Below, in pieces: positions 35,358 through 45,420 of a DNA stretch of 64,000 bases (its first letter is position 1; the number at the start of each line of letters is the position of its first letter). The position numbers and the translations under genes were made by a program. The notes beneath the pieces were generated by a model. The model was not told the DNA's origin. It saw only the letters and a list, made by a program, of their open reading frames with translations, and ran no database searches. The stretch comes from Solilutibacter tolerans (GTDB taxonomy: Bacteria; Pseudomonadota; Gammaproteobacteria; Xanthomonadales; Xanthomonadaceae): NCBI RefSeq assembly GCF_900155935.1, contig NZ_FTLW01000004.1, positions 62,001 through 126,000 of the forward strand, given 5' to 3'.

Positions 35358-36057
35358 CATCCGCAAAACGCTTTCGGGCGAGATTCGCTACGGCGTTCGC
35401 ATACTCAAGCAACACGGCGTGCGTTTCGCGCTATTGTTTATCGCACTGTTGTTGCCGCTATGGGGCTTTGGCGCATTGGCCGAAGAGGTTTGGGAAGGGG
35501 ATACGTTCTTCTTCGACCAACCTCTGCTGCGGTGGGCAGAGACTTGGCATTCGCCTGCCATGGATCGTGTTTTCTTGCTTTTTTCGAAGATCGGTTACAT
35601 GTGGGGCGTGGTGCCGGTCGATATCGCATTGGTCTTGTTTCTGGCGCTCAAGCGCAAGCCGCGTGAGGCGATATTTGCCGGCATCGCGCTCGCCGGTTCC
35701 GGACTGCTTAATGTCGCGGCAAAAAATTATTTTGGCCGCGCACGTCCAAGTTTGTGGGAATCCATCTCACCCGAGACCACCTTCAGTTTTCCCAGCGGTC
35801 ATGCCATGGGGTCGATGACGCTGGCGGCCGTGTTGGTATTGCTCGCTTGGCGCACACGCTGGCGCTGGTGGGTGCTGGGCGTGATGATCCCGTTCGTAGT
35901 GATGGTCGGCGCATCACGCATCTACTTGGGCGTGCATTACCCAAGCGACATCCTGGCCGGCTGGGCTGCAGCCTTGGCCTGGGTGTTCGGTGTTTACCTG
36001 GTGATGTTCCGCGGCGCGCGCCGACCGTGGCAACGCCCTCAATCTTTGGGCACGTAG
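35338..36057 (+). CDS. PAP2-family membrane phosphatase
   Basis: A 239-residue integral membrane protein with about five or six hydrophobic segments. All three PAP2 motifs are present: [15 protein letters not shown] and [12 protein letters not shown]. Relatives dephosphorylate undecaprenyl pyrophosphate, phosphatidylglycerophosphate or phosphatidic acid. Its location right after ispG, with a 20-base overlap, hints at polyprenyl phosphate metabolism, but that is inference. ATG 35338 is preferred to TTG 35326. Confidence 0.9.
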   Translation: MSPSSTDIRKTLSGEIRYGVRILKQHGVRFALLFIALLLPLWGFGALAEEVWEGDTFFFDQPLLRWAETWHSPAMDRVFLLFSKIGYMWGVVPVDIALVLFLALKRKPREAIFAGIALAGSGLLNVAAKNYFGRARPSLWESISPETTFSFPSGHAMGSMTLAAVLVLLAWRTRWRWWVLGVMIPFVVMVGASRIYLGVHYPSDILAGWAAALAWVFGVYLVMFRGARRPWQRPQSLGT

Positions 36058-36602
36058 TCCTTGGGAAGCGGCACGTCCGGCGTTTCGGCTTGCCACATCA
36101 ACGACACGATCCACCAACGCTTGCCATCATTCATCAACTGGATAGAGTTGATGCCGCGCATGTGGATCGGTTCGATCTCGGTGCTGGCCTCATATGTCGT
36201 GAAGACGTGGGCGATGTTGCCGAAGCGTTCCTCACGGCGGGAAATTTCGCGCTCGTTGAAGCCATGTTCTTCGATGAGCGGCGCGGATGTCGCGATGTAA
36301 TCGTTCACGCCCATCATCCGCATCCGAATCTCGCCTTGCCCGTGCTTGCCGACCGGCATCATTCGGCCTTCCGGCACGAATAGTGAGCGCAGCCGATTCC
36401 AGTCTCGCGGCTTGCCTGCCGGGCCGGAGATCGTCTCGTACAGCGCCCTGACGATGGTATCGACCGAGGCGACATCCGATTCAGCCGCTTTTGGTACGTT
36501 ACTGACAACCGGGCTCGGCGTCCTTTCCGGCCGCGCGGTCTGCGCAGAAACGGTAAGGCTGGTGCTGGCAATCAACAAGGCAGCAATACAAGTGATGCGC
36601 AT
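36039..36602 (-). CDS. Small secreted protein with NTF2/SnoaL-like domain
   Basis: A 187-residue protein with a signal peptide (about residues 1-20, LLIASTSLTVSAQ). The mature part has the helical start and long beta-strands of a cone-shaped NTF2-like domain: VRALYETISG, WNRLRSLFVPEGRM, and HMRGINSIQLMNDGKRWWIV. No catalytic residues can be assigned. It converges with the PAP2 gene and the two coding ends overlap by 19 bases. It is separated from the EamA gene by 62 bp. Confidence 0.8.
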   Translation of the reverse strand: MRITCIAALLIASTSLTVSAQTARPERTPSPVVSNVPKAAESDVASVDTIVRALYETISGPAGKPRDWNRLRSLFVPEGRMMPVGKHGQGEIRMRMMGVNDYIATSAPLIEEHGFNEREISRREERFGNIAHVFTTYEASTEIEPIHMRGINSIQLMNDGKRWWIVSLMWQAETPDVPLPKDYVPKD

Positions 36603-36664
36603 GAGGGCGAATCCATCTAGGAGGCGATGGACGAAGCATGCGCCAGTCGAGGGTGCCGCGCCAG

Positions 36665-37609
36665 TCAGTTGCCCGGTTCGACCGCTTCACTCGGCGCGTG
36701 GCTGGCCTTGCGCTTGGCGAGTTGTGCCTCACGATGTGCGATGTAAGCGGTTGCCGAAAGGATGACGGCTGCGCCGATCATCGTCCATCGATCCACGGAT
36801 TCATCGAACAGCCACCAACCCGCGAACGTCACTACCGGCAACTGCATGAAACTGATGGGCGTGAGTGCGGAGACTTCGCCCAACTTCAATGCGCGCGTCC
36901 ATAGCCATTGCCCACCCGTGCCGAATACGCCGCACAACACCAGCCACAGCCAGGCCATGCCCTCGGGCCAATGCCAGACGAACAAGGCCGGCACCAGCGA
37001 CATCGGCACCCAGAATAGATACGTCCACAGCACGATGGTGTCCGGGCCATCCACTTTCGACAGTTGCTTGATCTGGATCGCAACGATGGCCGACAACACG
37101 GCGGCAGCGACTGCGACCAAAAGGCCGGGCGAAAACGCTTGCGAACCCGGGCGCACGATGATCATCATGCCGATGAAGCCCGCGAGCACGGCCATCCAGC
37201 GACGCAGGCGGACTTTTTCGCCCAACAGGAATACAGCGGCGATAGTCACGAAAATCGGCGAGGAATAGGCCAGCGAAATCGCCTGCGACAGCGGCAAGTG
37301 CCCGATGGCCCAGAAGCCGCAGAACATGCTGATTACGCCGATCAGGCAGCGGCTGAAATAGCGCGGTAACTGCTTGGTATGGACGATGCTGGCCAAGGTT
37401 TCGCGGGGCTTGGCCGAGCGCAGTACCGGCATCAACAAGATGGGCAGCATAGCCAACAGGCCAAAGAAGTTGCGGAAGAAGGCGACTTCCCATGTCGGTT
37501 CTGTTGCGGATGCGAGACGGATGCAGATCGCCATGACGCCGAAGCTGAGCGTGCTGGCCAGCATCAACAAGGCGGCCTGTGCCTGCACGCTACGCGGTTT
37601 GCTCACCAC
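36665..37609 (-). CDS. DMT-superfamily transporter (EamA)
   Basis: A 314-residue membrane protein with about ten transmembrane helices in two EamA repeats (SQAISLAYSSPIFVTIAAVF in the first, ALTPISFMQLPVVTFAGWWL in the second). The substrate is unknown; relatives move amino acids, nucleosides or drugs. Two GTG codons, 37609 and 37606, could start it; GGAG lies upstream, and both overlap the murB stop. It is the last gene of the ALDH7-pyrD-murB-EamA run. Confidence 0.88.
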   Translation of the reverse strand: MVSKPRSVQAQAALLMLASTLSFGVMAICIRLASATEPTWEVAFFRNFFGLLAMLPILLMPVLRSAKPRETLASIVHTKQLPRYFSRCLIGVISMFCGFWAIGHLPLSQAISLAYSSPIFVTIAAVFLLGEKVRLRRWMAVLAGFIGMMIIVRPGSQAFSPGLLVAVAAAVLSAIVAIQIKQLSKVDGPDTIVLWTYLFWVPMSLVPALFVWHWPEGMAWLWLVLCGVFGTGGQWLWTRALKLGEVSALTPISFMQLPVVTFAGWWLFDESVDRWTMIGAAVILSATAYIAHREAQLAKRKASHAPSEAVEPGN

Positions 37610-38631
37610 GTCGCTCCAATGAGTCGCGGTTCGGGTTCGATGTGGATGCCGAAGCCTTCATGCACGCTGTCAGCGATGCGACGTGCCAGCGCGAGCAGTT
37701 GCGCACCGCTTGCATTCCCGTGATTGACCAGCACCAGCGCATGCCCGGGCGAAACACCCGCATCGCCATCGCGATGGCCTTTCCAGCCGGATTGGTCGAT
37801 TAGCCAGGCGGCCGAGAGTTTTCGTTGTGACGGATCGCCTGCATGAAATACGGGCATGCCAGGGTGTTGCGCCAGCAAGCCATCGGCAGTCGCCACATCG
37901 ACAATGGGGTTCTTGAAGAAACTACCTGCATTGCCGATGACGAGCGGGTCCGGCAGCTTGCGACGCCGCAAGGCGATTACTGCATCGGCGATATTGCGAG
38001 GTGTTGGCTCGTCGATGCTCATCGCCTGCAACTCTTCGCCGATGCCTGCATAGCCCAAGTTGGCATGTGGAATAAGCGATAAACGAAAGTCCGCGCGCAT
38101 CACCGCATAGCGCTGCGGATCGGATTTAAATACGCTGTCGCGGTAGGAGAAGCCGCATGCATCGTGCGACCACCAACGCGTCTCGCCGGTGGCGCGATCA
38201 TGAACCTGGACTGCATCGATCAGGTCCATTACCTCAACGCCATACGCGCCGATGTTTTGGATCGGCGACGCACCGACCGTGCCCGGAATCAGCGCGAGAT
38301 TCTCCAGACCATACCAGCCTTGCGTGAGGGTATGCATGACGAAGTCGTGCCAGACGACGCCAGCAGCAGCACGGATGCGGACGTCATCGCCCAGCGTTTC
38401 GATGAGCTCGATGCGGGCATCGGTTGCATGCACGACGGCATCGACATCGTCCGCCACGATGAGCAAATTGCTGCCGCTACCGAGCAGCAACGCATCTCGC
38501 CCGGCATCGACAAGCGCCATCGGCAGTGCATCGACATCCGCAACATCGATCAATCGACGTGCGCGTGCGTTGATCCCGAAGGTGTTGGCCAAAGGCGCGT
38601 CGCGGGTTTCGCGCAGCGCGGGCTCACTCAT
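37603..38631 (-). CDS. murB: UDP-N-acetylenolpyruvoylglucosamine reductase
   Basis: A flavoenzyme that makes UDP-MurNAc for peptidoglycan, 342 residues, type I. FAD-binding segments are [15 protein letters not shown] and [17 protein letters not shown]. The active-site serine is in [11 protein letters not shown], and the glutamate is in [13 protein letters not shown] 38631 is preferred over the longer frame from 38697, which would read deep into pyrD. It overlaps the pyrD end by eight bases and the EamA start at its own end. Confidence 0.94.
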   Translation of the reverse strand: MSEPALRETRDAPLANTFGINARARRLIDVADVDALPMALVDAGRDALLLGSGSNLLIVADDVDAVVHATDARIELIETLGDDVRIRAAAGVVWHDFVMHTLTQGWYGLENLALIPGTVGASPIQNIGAYGVEVMDLIDAVQVHDRATGETRWWSHDACGFSYRDSVFKSDPQRYAVMRADFRLSLIPHANLGYAGIGEELQAMSIDEPTPRNIADAVIALRRRKLPDPLVIGNAGSFFKNPIVDVATADGLLAQHPGMPVFHAGDPSQRKLSAAWLIDQSGWKGHRDGDAGVSPGHALVLVNHGNASGAQLLALARRIADSVHEGFGIHIEPEPRLIGATW

Positions 38632-39682
38632 GATCCGTGCGCATCCCGGAGCTGCGGCCTTCCTTGCGGCGACGAATCGCTTCCACGCACTCGCCAATCA
38701 ATTTTGGGCCGCGATAAATCAGACCGCTGTAGAGCTGCACCAATTGCGCGCCGGCGGAGGTCTTTGCCACTGCATCGGCGCCCGACATAATGCCGCCCAC
38801 GCCGATCAGGGGCATTGCTTCCGGCAAGCGCGTGCGCAGGCGGCGCAGTGTGGCCGTCGAGCGTCCCAGCAAGGGCGCGCCAGACAGACCGCCAGCTTCC
38901 TTTGCCAACCGATGTTGGTTGATTGCGACGCGGCTGACCGTGGTGTTGGTGGCGATGACACCATCCACGCCGAGATCGTTGAGGACGCGGCTCGCGGCAT
39001 CGATGTCCTCATCGGACAGATCCGGCGAAACTTTCACCAGTAGCGGCACACGCTTGCGATGCTGCGCGGCCAGTTTTTCCTGCGCTTCTCGCAGGGTGCT
39101 GACCAGTGCGCGCAATTGCTGCTCTTCCTGCAACTCACGCAGCCCCGCCGTGTTGGGCGAGGAGATGTTGACCGTGATGTAATCCGCCAGCGGATATACG
39201 CGCTCCAGGCAGTTCAAGTAATCACGCGCCGCCTGGTCGTTGGGCGTGTCCTTGTTCTTGCCGATGTTGATGCCAAGGATGCCCGGGCGCGTCTTCAGCG
39301 CTTCGACATTCTTGACCAACGCCGCAACACCGAGATTGTTGAAGCCCATCCGGTTGATGATGGCGCGGTGTTCAGGCACACGAAACAGGCGCGGGGCAGG
39401 ATTGCCTGCCTGCGCACGTGGCGTCACCGTGCCCACTTCGACAAAGCCGAAGCCCAGGGCGAACAGAGCTTCAATGTGGTCGCCATTCTTGTCCAATCCA
39501 GCAGCCAGACCGACCGGATTGGGAAAGGTCAGGCCAAGCAGCTTGGTCGGGAAGGGCGCAGATGGGGCTGTCAGCAGACGCGACAAGCCCATCGAATGGG
39601 CGAGATCCATCCCGCGCAAGGCCATGCCGTGAGCACGTTCGGCGTCTAGTGCAAACAGGAATGGCCTGGCGAGTGGATACAT
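38624..39682 (-). CDS. pyrD: Dihydroorotate dehydrogenase, quinone-dependent (class 2)
   Basis: A membrane-associated pyrimidine-synthesis enzyme of 352 residues that oxidises dihydroorotate and reduces quinone. The N-terminal helices for membrane contact are present ([20 protein letters not shown]). FMN-site segments are [10 protein letters not shown] and [16 protein letters not shown]. The catalytic serine is in [14 protein letters not shown]. It starts six bases from the stop of the ALDH7 gene and overlaps murB, so it probably belongs to one operon. Confidence 0.95.
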   Translation of the reverse strand: MYPLARPFLFALDAERAHGMALRGMDLAHSMGLSRLLTAPSAPFPTKLLGLTFPNPVGLAAGLDKNGDHIEALFALGFGFVEVGTVTPRAQAGNPAPRLFRVPEHRAIINRMGFNNLGVAALVKNVEALKTRPGILGINIGKNKDTPNDQAARDYLNCLERVYPLADYITVNISSPNTAGLRELQEEQQLRALVSTLREAQEKLAAQHRKRVPLLVKVSPDLSDEDIDAASRVLNDLGVDGVIATNTTVSRVAINQHRLAKEAGGLSGAPLLGRSTATLRRLRTRLPEAMPLIGVGGIMSGADAVAKTSAGAQLVQLYSGLIYRGPKLIGECVEAIRRRKEGRSSGMRTDHE

Positions 39683-39688
39683 GGGTGT

Positions 39689-41221
39689 TTACAGGTCGAA
39701 CTTGATGCCCTGTGCCAGCGGCAATGCGTCGGAGTAGTTGATGGTATTCGTTTGGCGGCGCATGTAGGCCTTCCAGGCATCGCTACCCGATTCACGGCCG
39801 CCGCCGGTTTCCTTCTCGCCACCGAATGCGCCACCGATCTCGGCGCCCGAGGTGCCGATGTTGACGTTGGCGATGCCGCAGTCCGAGCCCCATGCGGCCA
39901 GGAAGGCTTCCGCGCGCTTGAGATTGGTGGTGAAGATGGAGGATGACAGGCCTTGCGGCACGGCGTTCTGCATGTCGATGGCTTGGTCGATGTCGCTGTA
40001 CTTCATCACGTACAGGATCGGCGCGAAGGTTTCATGCTGGACGACGTCCGCCTCGTTGGTCAGGCCGGTGACGATGGCCGGCTTGACGAAGAAGCCCTTG
40101 CCTTCGACCGCGGTGCCACCGATCTCGATCTTGCCGCCGGCTGCCTTCGCCTGCGCGATGGCATCCAGGAACGCATCGACCGCATCGGAGGAGTTCAGCG
40201 GGCCGACCAGGTTCTTCGGGTCGGTCGGGTCGCCGATCTTGCCTTCGACCTGGCCGTAGGCAGCGATCAGCTTCGACAGCACATCGTCATAAACCGACTC
40301 GTGCACGATCAAGCGACGCGTCGAGGTGCAGCGTTGGCCGCAAGTGCCCACCGCACCGAACACGATCGCCGGGATCGCCAGCTTCAGGTCGGCGGTTTCA
40401 TCAACGATGATCGCGTTGTTGCCGCCCAGCTCCAGCAACGAGCGGCCCATGCGACGCGCGACGCGCTCGCCCACGGTGCGGCCGACCTTGGTGGAGCCGG
40501 TGAAGCTCACCAGCGCGACGCGCTTGTCATCGACAAACTCTTGCGCCAGTTCCGTGCCGGCATCGTTGAACAGGAAGAAGATGTCCGGGAAGCCGCCTTC
40601 GCGCAGGGCTTCGTTGCAGATCTTCATGCTGGCGATGGCCGAGAGTGGGGTCTTCGGCGACGGCTTCCATACCGTGATATCACCGCAGACGGCGGCGATG
40701 AAGCTGTTCCACGCCCACACGGCGACCGGGAAGTTGAAGGCGGAGATCACGCCGACGATGCCGATCGGGTGCCACTGCTCGTACATGCGGTGGCCCGGGC
40801 GCTCGCTGTGCATGGTCAGGCCGTACAACTGGCGCGAGAGACCGACGGCGAACTCGCCGATGTCGATCATTTCCTGCACTTCGCCGTCGCCTTCGGGCTT
40901 GGACTTGCCCATTTCCAACGCCACCAGCGAACCCAGTGCGTCCTTGTGCTTGCGCAGCGCATCGGCACATAGGCGAATCGCTTCACCGCGCTTGGGCGCT
41001 GGCGTCTTGCGCCACACCTTGAAGTTGGCTTCGGCGCGCTCCATCAGGGTGTCGTAGTCGGCCTTAGAGGAGGCATGCACCTTGCCCAGCACCTCGCCCG
41101 TGGTCGGGTTGACCGGCTCCAGCACGCCGGCATCGGTGGTCTTCGACCATTCGCCATTGCCGATGTAGCTGCCGGATTCGATGGCGGCCAGGCCGAGTTT
41201 GTCGAGGACGGGATGGGACAT
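39689..41221 (-). CDS. ALDH7-type semialdehyde dehydrogenase (antiquitin-like)
   Basis: A 510-residue ALDH of the antiquitin branch. The glutamate is in [12 protein letters not shown], the nucleophilic cysteine in [12 protein letters not shown], and [20 protein letters not shown] is a branch signature. Relatives oxidise alpha-aminoadipic semialdehyde (piperideine-6-carboxylate) in lysine breakdown. AAGGAG lies nine bases before the ATG. It is first in the run leading to pyrD and murB. The lysine-catabolism role is a family inference; no other lysine-degradation gene is nearby. Confidence 0.9.
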   Translation of the reverse strand: MSHPVLDKLGLAAIESGSYIGNGEWSKTTDAGVLEPVNPTTGEVLGKVHASSKADYDTLMERAEANFKVWRKTPAPKRGEAIRLCADALRKHKDALGSLVALEMGKSKPEGDGEVQEMIDIGEFAVGLSRQLYGLTMHSERPGHRMYEQWHPIGIVGVISAFNFPVAVWAWNSFIAAVCGDITVWKPSPKTPLSAIASMKICNEALREGGFPDIFFLFNDAGTELAQEFVDDKRVALVSFTGSTKVGRTVGERVARRMGRSLLELGGNNAIIVDETADLKLAIPAIVFGAVGTCGQRCTSTRRLIVHESVYDDVLSKLIAAYGQVEGKIGDPTDPKNLVGPLNSSDAVDAFLDAIAQAKAAGGKIEIGGTAVEGKGFFVKPAIVTGLTNEADVVQHETFAPILYVMKYSDIDQAIDMQNAVPQGLSSSIFTTNLKRAEAFLAAWGSDCGIANVNIGTSGAEIGGAFGGEKETGGGRESGSDAWKAYMRRQTNTINYSDALPLAQGIKFDL

Positions 41222-41249
41222 GCGGGGGACTCCTTTGCATCTTTGCGGG

Positions 41250-41326
41250 TGGCGGCCCCGGCGCGATTCGAACGCACGACCTTCCCCTTAGGAGGGGGAC
41301 GCTCTATCCAGCTGAGCTACGGAGCC
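41250..41326 (-). tRNA. tRNA-Arg (anticodon CCT)
   Basis: Full cloverleaf on the minus strand. The acceptor arm GGCTCCG pairs with CGGGGCC; the D-arm is GCTCAGCTGGATAGAGC. The anticodon loop CTCCTAA gives CCT, reading AGG. The T-arm carries TTCGAAT, and an encoded CCA ends the gene. A GATAAT box lies about ten bases upstream (41337-41342). Confidence 0.95.
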
Positions 41327-41402
41327 AATTCAGCTAATTATCGCATGGGGTGATGGTTGACCGAACGCCCAAGCAGCTCGGGATGTGGGATATCGCGGCG
41401 GA

Positions 41403-42221
41403 CTAAGCCCGAGTGCTGCCCATCGCACCGAAATGGTCCAGCACGCGCACGTTGCTGCGGCCTGGGCTGTAGCCCGATGCCAGCGCATGCGCGACATAGT
41501 CGCTGGCGGCCTGCGCGGCGTCGCGTGGTGAGAGACCAAGGCAAAGATTTGCAGCAATCGCCGATGCAAGTGTGCAGCCGGTGCCGTGACCTTCGATGTC
41601 CAGGCGCGGATGGATGAATTTGGCTTCGGCTTCACCATCAAACCAGCGATCGATTACTTCGTCGCCTTCATCGAGATGCGCGCCTTTCAACAAAACAGCA
41701 TCGGCACCGAGCGCGTGCAAGGCATGCAAGGCCTTGTCTGCTGCCGCCGCATCGCTGATCCGATGGCCCAGCAGCCATTCGGCCTCGGGAATATTGGGGG
41801 TCAATACGCTGGCGAGCGGCAATAAACGACCACGCAATGCAGATTGCGCATCGGCATCGAGTAAACGTGCGCCTGATGTCGCGATCATCACCGGGTCCAA
41901 CACCACGAATCGTGGCTGGTGTTGACGCAAGGCATCGACGACGGCATCGACGACCTCGGCATTCGCCAGCATCCCCAACTTGACGGCTTGAATATCAAAA
42001 TCGGCAAAGCAGGTGTCGATCTGAGCACGCAAAAAATCGACGGGCGGCACATGAACGGCATCGACACCTTGGGTGTTTTGCGCGGTCAATGCAGTGATCG
42101 CACTCAGCCCGTGCACGCCAAGTGCGGCGAAGGCCTTGAGATCGGCCTGGATGCCGGCGCCGCCACCAGAATCGCTACCGGCGATGGTCAATGCGGATGG
42201 CGGGCGATGGTCAGTGGGCAT
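41403..42221 (-). CDS. thiD: Hydroxymethylpyrimidine / phosphomethylpyrimidine kinase
   Basis: A thiamine-pathway kinase of 272 residues that phosphorylates HMP twice. The ribokinase-fold motifs are [20 protein letters not shown] at the N-terminus, [12 protein letters not shown], and the anion hole [15 protein letters not shown] near the C-terminus. ATG 42221 is chosen since the conserved domain starts ten residues later. It overlaps the yoaK-like gene by 11 bases. No other thiamine gene or TPP riboswitch is visible here. Confidence 0.93.
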   Translation of the reverse strand: MPTDHRPPSALTIAGSDSGGGAGIQADLKAFAALGVHGLSAITALTAQNTQGVDAVHVPPVDFLRAQIDTCFADFDIQAVKLGMLANAEVVDAVVDALRQHQPRFVVLDPVMIATSGARLLDADAQSALRGRLLPLASVLTPNIPEAEWLLGHRISDAAAADKALHALHALGADAVLLKGAHLDEGDEVIDRWFDGEAEAKFIHPRLDIEGHGTGCTLASAIAANLCLGLSPRDAAQAASDYVAHALASGYSPGRSNVRVLDHFGAMGSTRA

Positions 42222-42891
42222 GTCGGCTGTAACGATAGTGGTGATAGAAGGCGTAACCGACGCCCACCAGGCCCGTCCAGATGGCGGGCACGTAGAGGGC
42301 ATCGTAAGACAGGCGGCGGAATAGCATCGCACCGATCACGCAACCGGCGGCGAATGCGCCAATGGTCAAAAGCGACAACCGCGTGCGGCTGGCTTGGCGT
42401 GGCATGCCCCGCGCTGCATGGTCAATATTGATGCCGATATCGGTGAACAGCCCCGAAAAATGTGTCGTGCGTACCAGGGCGCCGCTGTAGGTTCTCGCCA
42501 TCGCGTTTTGCAGGCCGCAGGCAGCCGCGGCGAGTAGTGGCCCCGCCATGCTGCCCTGTTTAAACAATGACGCCGCCGAGAACAGCAGGATCGATTCCAG
42601 TGCCAATGCGACGCCGTAGCGGCGCCCCAGCCTCAATTGCACATCCTGGATGATTGCACCGCTCATCGCCGCGCCCAACACGAAGGCGAGGATCATTGCC
42701 GCCAATTGCAAGCTGGCGCGCCAATCTGCGCCCGAGAGCGCTTCGCCCAACAAGGTCGTGGTGCCGGTCAGGTGGGTGATGCCTTGATGCTCGAAGCCCA
42801 TGTAACCGACCACGTTCACCATGCCGGCGATACAGGCGAGGGCGCAGGCCCCCAACATCACCCAGAGGGGCAGGTGATCGGAAGCTTTCAT
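42211..42891 (-). CDS. YoaK/DUF1275-family membrane protein
   Basis: A 226-residue inner-membrane protein with about six transmembrane helices. The family pattern is visible as [14 protein letters not shown] near the N-terminus and [20 protein letters not shown] in the middle. The function of the family is not established. It overlaps thiD at its 3' end and follows the GNAT gene by ten bases, in a phoH-GNAT-yoaK-thiD run. Confidence 0.88.
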   Translation of the reverse strand: MKASDHLPLWVMLGACALACIAGMVNVVGYMGFEHQGITHLTGTTTLLGEALSGADWRASLQLAAMILAFVLGAAMSGAIIQDVQLRLGRRYGVALALESILLFSAASLFKQGSMAGPLLAAAACGLQNAMARTYSGALVRTTHFSGLFTDIGINIDHAARGMPRQASRTRLSLLTIGAFAAGCVIGAMLFRRLSYDALYVPAIWTGLVGVGYAFYHHYRYSRHAH

Positions 42892-42901
42892 CGAACCGCG
42901 C

Positions 42902-43438
42902 TCATGGGATGTCGCTTGCAGTCAGCGCGTGCACGAGGATGTCCTGCGCGCCATGACCATGGATCGGGTCTTGCACGGTGGACTCGTATCTCGCTCCCAG
43001 CTTGCGTGCAACTGCCAAGCTGGCATGGTTGTCCGGCAGCACGCGGACGAGGATGCGTTGCAGGCCAAGTTGGTCGAAGCCGAAACGCGCGGCCTGACGC
43101 GCCGCCTCGGTCGCGATGCCCTGTCCGACGAACGGTGTGCCGACCCAATAGCCGAGGTTGGCGACTTTTTGCGAATCATCGAGTTGGCTGAGGCCGGTAC
43201 TGCCGAGCAACGTTTCGGCACCTGCATCCACCACCGCGAAGGGAAACGCGCTGCGTGCCTGCCAGCTGGCGAGCGAATGATCGATCCAGCGTCGCGCATC
43301 GTCCAAGCCGTAATCAGCATGGCACCACGCCAGCCACCGTGACAAAGACGCGTGGGATTCACGCACCAGCCGATACAGCGCGTCGACATCCTCTACTCGC
43401 CAAGGTCGGATGTGCACATGCGCCGTATCCTCGGCCAT
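42902..43438 (-). CDS. GNAT-family N-acetyltransferase (RimJ/RimL type)
   Basis: A 178-residue acetyltransferase resembling ribosomal-protein N-acetyltransferases. It has HIRPWRVEDVDALYRLVRES at the N-terminus and YWVGTPFVGQGIATEAARQA, the acetyl-CoA loop. RILVRVLPDNHASLAVARKL follows, the usual beta-6/helix element. The target, an amine on a protein or small molecule, is unknown. It begins five bases after the phoH-like gene and is ten bases from yoaK. Confidence 0.9.
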   Translation of the reverse strand: MAEDTAHVHIRPWRVEDVDALYRLVRESHASLSRWLAWCHADYGLDDARRWIDHSLASWQARSAFPFAVVDAGAETLLGSTGLSQLDDSQKVANLGYWVGTPFVGQGIATEAARQAARFGFDQLGLQRILVRVLPDNHASLAVARKLGARYESTVQDPIHGHGAQDILVHALTASDIP

Positions 43439-43443
43439 CCCCG

Positions 43444-44844
43444 TTACAACACTTCCGAGGCGTGATCGGCCAGGCGCGAGCGCTCGCCGCGACGGAGCGT
43501 GATGTGCGCGCTATGACCCCAGCCCTTGAAGCGATCGACCACATAGGTCAGACCCGATGTCGTTTCGGTCAGGTAAGGCGTGTCGATCTGCTCGACGTTG
43601 CCGAGGCACACGATCTTGGTCCCCGGGCCGGCGCGGGTGATCAGCGTCTTCATCTGCTTGGGCGTGAGGTTTTGCGCTTCGTCGATGATGAGATAGCGCG
43701 ACAGGAAGGTGCGGCCACGCATGAAGTTCATCGAGCGGATCTTGATGCGGGAGGCGAGCAGGTCATTGGTCGCTGCGCGCTCCCAACTGCCGCTGCCCTT
43801 GTTGCTTGGCATCAGCACTTCCAGGTTGTCGGTCAGTGCGCCCATCCACGGCGTCATCTTTTCTTCTTCGGTGCCGGGCAGGAAACCGATGTCTTCGCCC
43901 ACGCTCACCGTGGCACGCGTCATGATGATCTCGCGATACCGCTGCGCATCCATCGTCTGCGCAAGACCGGCGGCCAGCGTCAGCAGCGTCTTGCCGGTAC
44001 CTGCAGTGCCGAGTAGGGTGACGAAGTCGATGTCCGGGTCCATCAGCGCGTTAAGCGCGAAGTTCTGCTCGCGATTGCGCGCCGTGATGCCCCAGACCGC
44101 GTGCTGCTGGTTGCGGAAGTCATCGACGATCTGCAGCACCGCCTTGTCGCCGTTGATCGACACGACGCGGAACTCGCTTTGCTCGTCACCCGGCAGGTAG
44201 AGGAACTGGTTGGGATACCAATCGTCCTCATCACTCGTCATCACTTCGTAGTAGGTGCGCCCCTTGTCCGTCCACGAGCGCAGGTCTTTGCCTGAGCGCT
44301 GCCAGAAATCCTCCGGCAGGGCGGTGGAGCCGGTGAACAGCAGGTTGAAATCGTCGATCGCGCGATCGTTCTCGTAGTCTTCGCTGGGGATGCCGGCGAT
44401 CGCTGCCTTGATCCGCAGGTTGATGTCCTTCGACACGAAGACCACGTCATGGCCGGTTTCGCGCGCGGTGAGCGAAAGGATCGCGGCGATGATGTGGTTG
44501 TCCGGCATCGCCTTGCCGAGCGCTTCGCCGCCGCCAAACTCTGCGGTCTGGAAACGCAGCACCCCACGTCCGGACTCGCTCTTGAGTTGCAGGCCACCCG
44601 GTGGGCGCAGTTTGAGGCCAGTGGCGATTTTGTCGGCACCCTGTTCCTCGATCAGCTCGTTGATGAAGCGGCTGACCTGGCGTGCATTGCGAGAGGCCTC
44701 GGTATTGCCTTTCTTGCCGTTGTCCAGTTCCTCGATGACCTGCATCGGCAGGAAGACATCGTGCTCCTCGAATTTGAACAGCGCGGTGGGGTCGTGCATC
44801 AACACATTGGTGTCGAGGACGTAGAGGCGCTTGCCATCGGTCAT
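43444..44844 (-). CDS. PIN-PhoH fusion ATPase/ribonuclease (PhoH2 type)
   Basis: A 466-residue two-domain protein. The N-terminal PIN nuclease (YVLDTNVLMHDP, then EELDNGKKG and DNHIIAAILSL) holds the acidic site. The C-terminal PhoH ATPase has Walker A LGTAGTGKTLL and Walker B LIIDEAQNLT. PhoH2 proteins are reported as RNA helicase-nucleases and resemble toxin-antitoxin derived RNA enzymes. It is the first gene of a four-gene run. The minus-strand terminator at 44873-44910 separates it from bcp. Confidence 0.92.
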   Translation of the reverse strand: MTDGKRLYVLDTNVLMHDPTALFKFEEHDVFLPMQVIEELDNGKKGNTEASRNARQVSRFINELIEEQGADKIATGLKLRPPGGLQLKSESGRGVLRFQTAEFGGGEALGKAMPDNHIIAAILSLTARETGHDVVFVSKDINLRIKAAIAGIPSEDYENDRAIDDFNLLFTGSTALPEDFWQRSGKDLRSWTDKGRTYYEVMTSDEDDWYPNQFLYLPGDEQSEFRVVSINGDKAVLQIVDDFRNQQHAVWGITARNREQNFALNALMDPDIDFVTLLGTAGTGKTLLTLAAGLAQTMDAQRYREIIMTRATVSVGEDIGFLPGTEEEKMTPWMGALTDNLEVLMPSNKGSGSWERAATNDLLASRIKIRSMNFMRGRTFLSRYLIIDEAQNLTPKQMKTLITRAGPGTKIVCLGNVEQIDTPYLTETTSGLTYVVDRFKGWGHSAHITLRRGERSRLADHASEVL

Positions 44845-44872
44845 GCGGCGTTCTTCCTTGCGGGCGTGGAAA

Positions 44873-44910
44873 TGAAAACGCCACCGACCGGCGGGGCCGG
44901 GCGATGGCGT
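44873..44910 (-). terminator. Rho-independent terminator after bcp
   Basis: Read on the minus strand, ACGCCATCGCCCGGC pairs with GCCGGTCGGTGGCGT around a CCC loop, followed by TTTCATTT. There is one mismatch and one G-T pair in the stem. It ends the gcvR-bcp unit. Confidence 0.85.
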
Positions 44911-44929
44911 CGAATGCGGGATGCAGCGG

Positions 44930-45418
44930 TCACTGCGATTGCGCGTCCTTGAGTGCGTCGAGCACGGCTTGGGCGTGGTCCTTGACCTTCACCGGCTGCC
45001 AGATGTGCGCGATCCGGCCTTCGGGGTCTATCAGGAAGGTGCTGCGCACGATGCCTTCATATTCGCGGCCATAGAGCTTCTTCATCTGGATCACCCCGAA
45101 AGCGCGGCAAAGCTTCTCATCCGCATCGCTGACCAAGTTGAATTTGAAGGCTTGTTTGCTGCTGAAGTTGGCATGCGACCTCACCGAGTCTTTCGACACA
45201 CCAAGGACGTCCGCCTCCAGCTTGCCGAACTTCGGCAGCAACGCGTTGAAGTCTAGGCCTTCGGTGGTACAGCCGGGAGTGCTGTCCTTCGGGTAGAAGT
45301 ACAAGACCAGCCAGCGGCCTTGGTAGCCGGCGAGGGTGGTCGAAGTGCCATCGCCCAATGCCAGCGGCAGCTTCAATGTCGCTGCTGTGAGTTTCTTGCC
45401 GGTTTGCGGTGTCGTCAT
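44930..45418 (-). CDS. bcp: Thioredoxin-dependent peroxiredoxin (Bcp/PrxQ)
   Basis: A peroxide-reducing enzyme of 162 residues. The peroxidatic Cys50 lies in KDSTPGCTTEG. There is no cysteine five residues later, where E. coli Bcp has its resolving cysteine, and the later position used by some Xanthomonas Bcp proteins appears to be serine (NFSSKQ). The only other cysteine is Cys104 (EKLCRAFGV). It may work as a 1-Cys enzyme or through Cys104. It starts two bases after the gcvR stop. Confidence 0.92.
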   Translation of the reverse strand: MTTPQTGKKLTAATLKLPLALGDGTSTTLAGYQGRWLVLYFYPKDSTPGCTTEGLDFNALLPKFGKLEADVLGVSKDSVRSHANFSSKQAFKFNLVSDADEKLCRAFGVIQMKKLYGREYEGIVRSTFLIDPEGRIAHIWQPVKVKDHAQAVLDALKDAQSQ

Positions 45419-45420
45419 CG

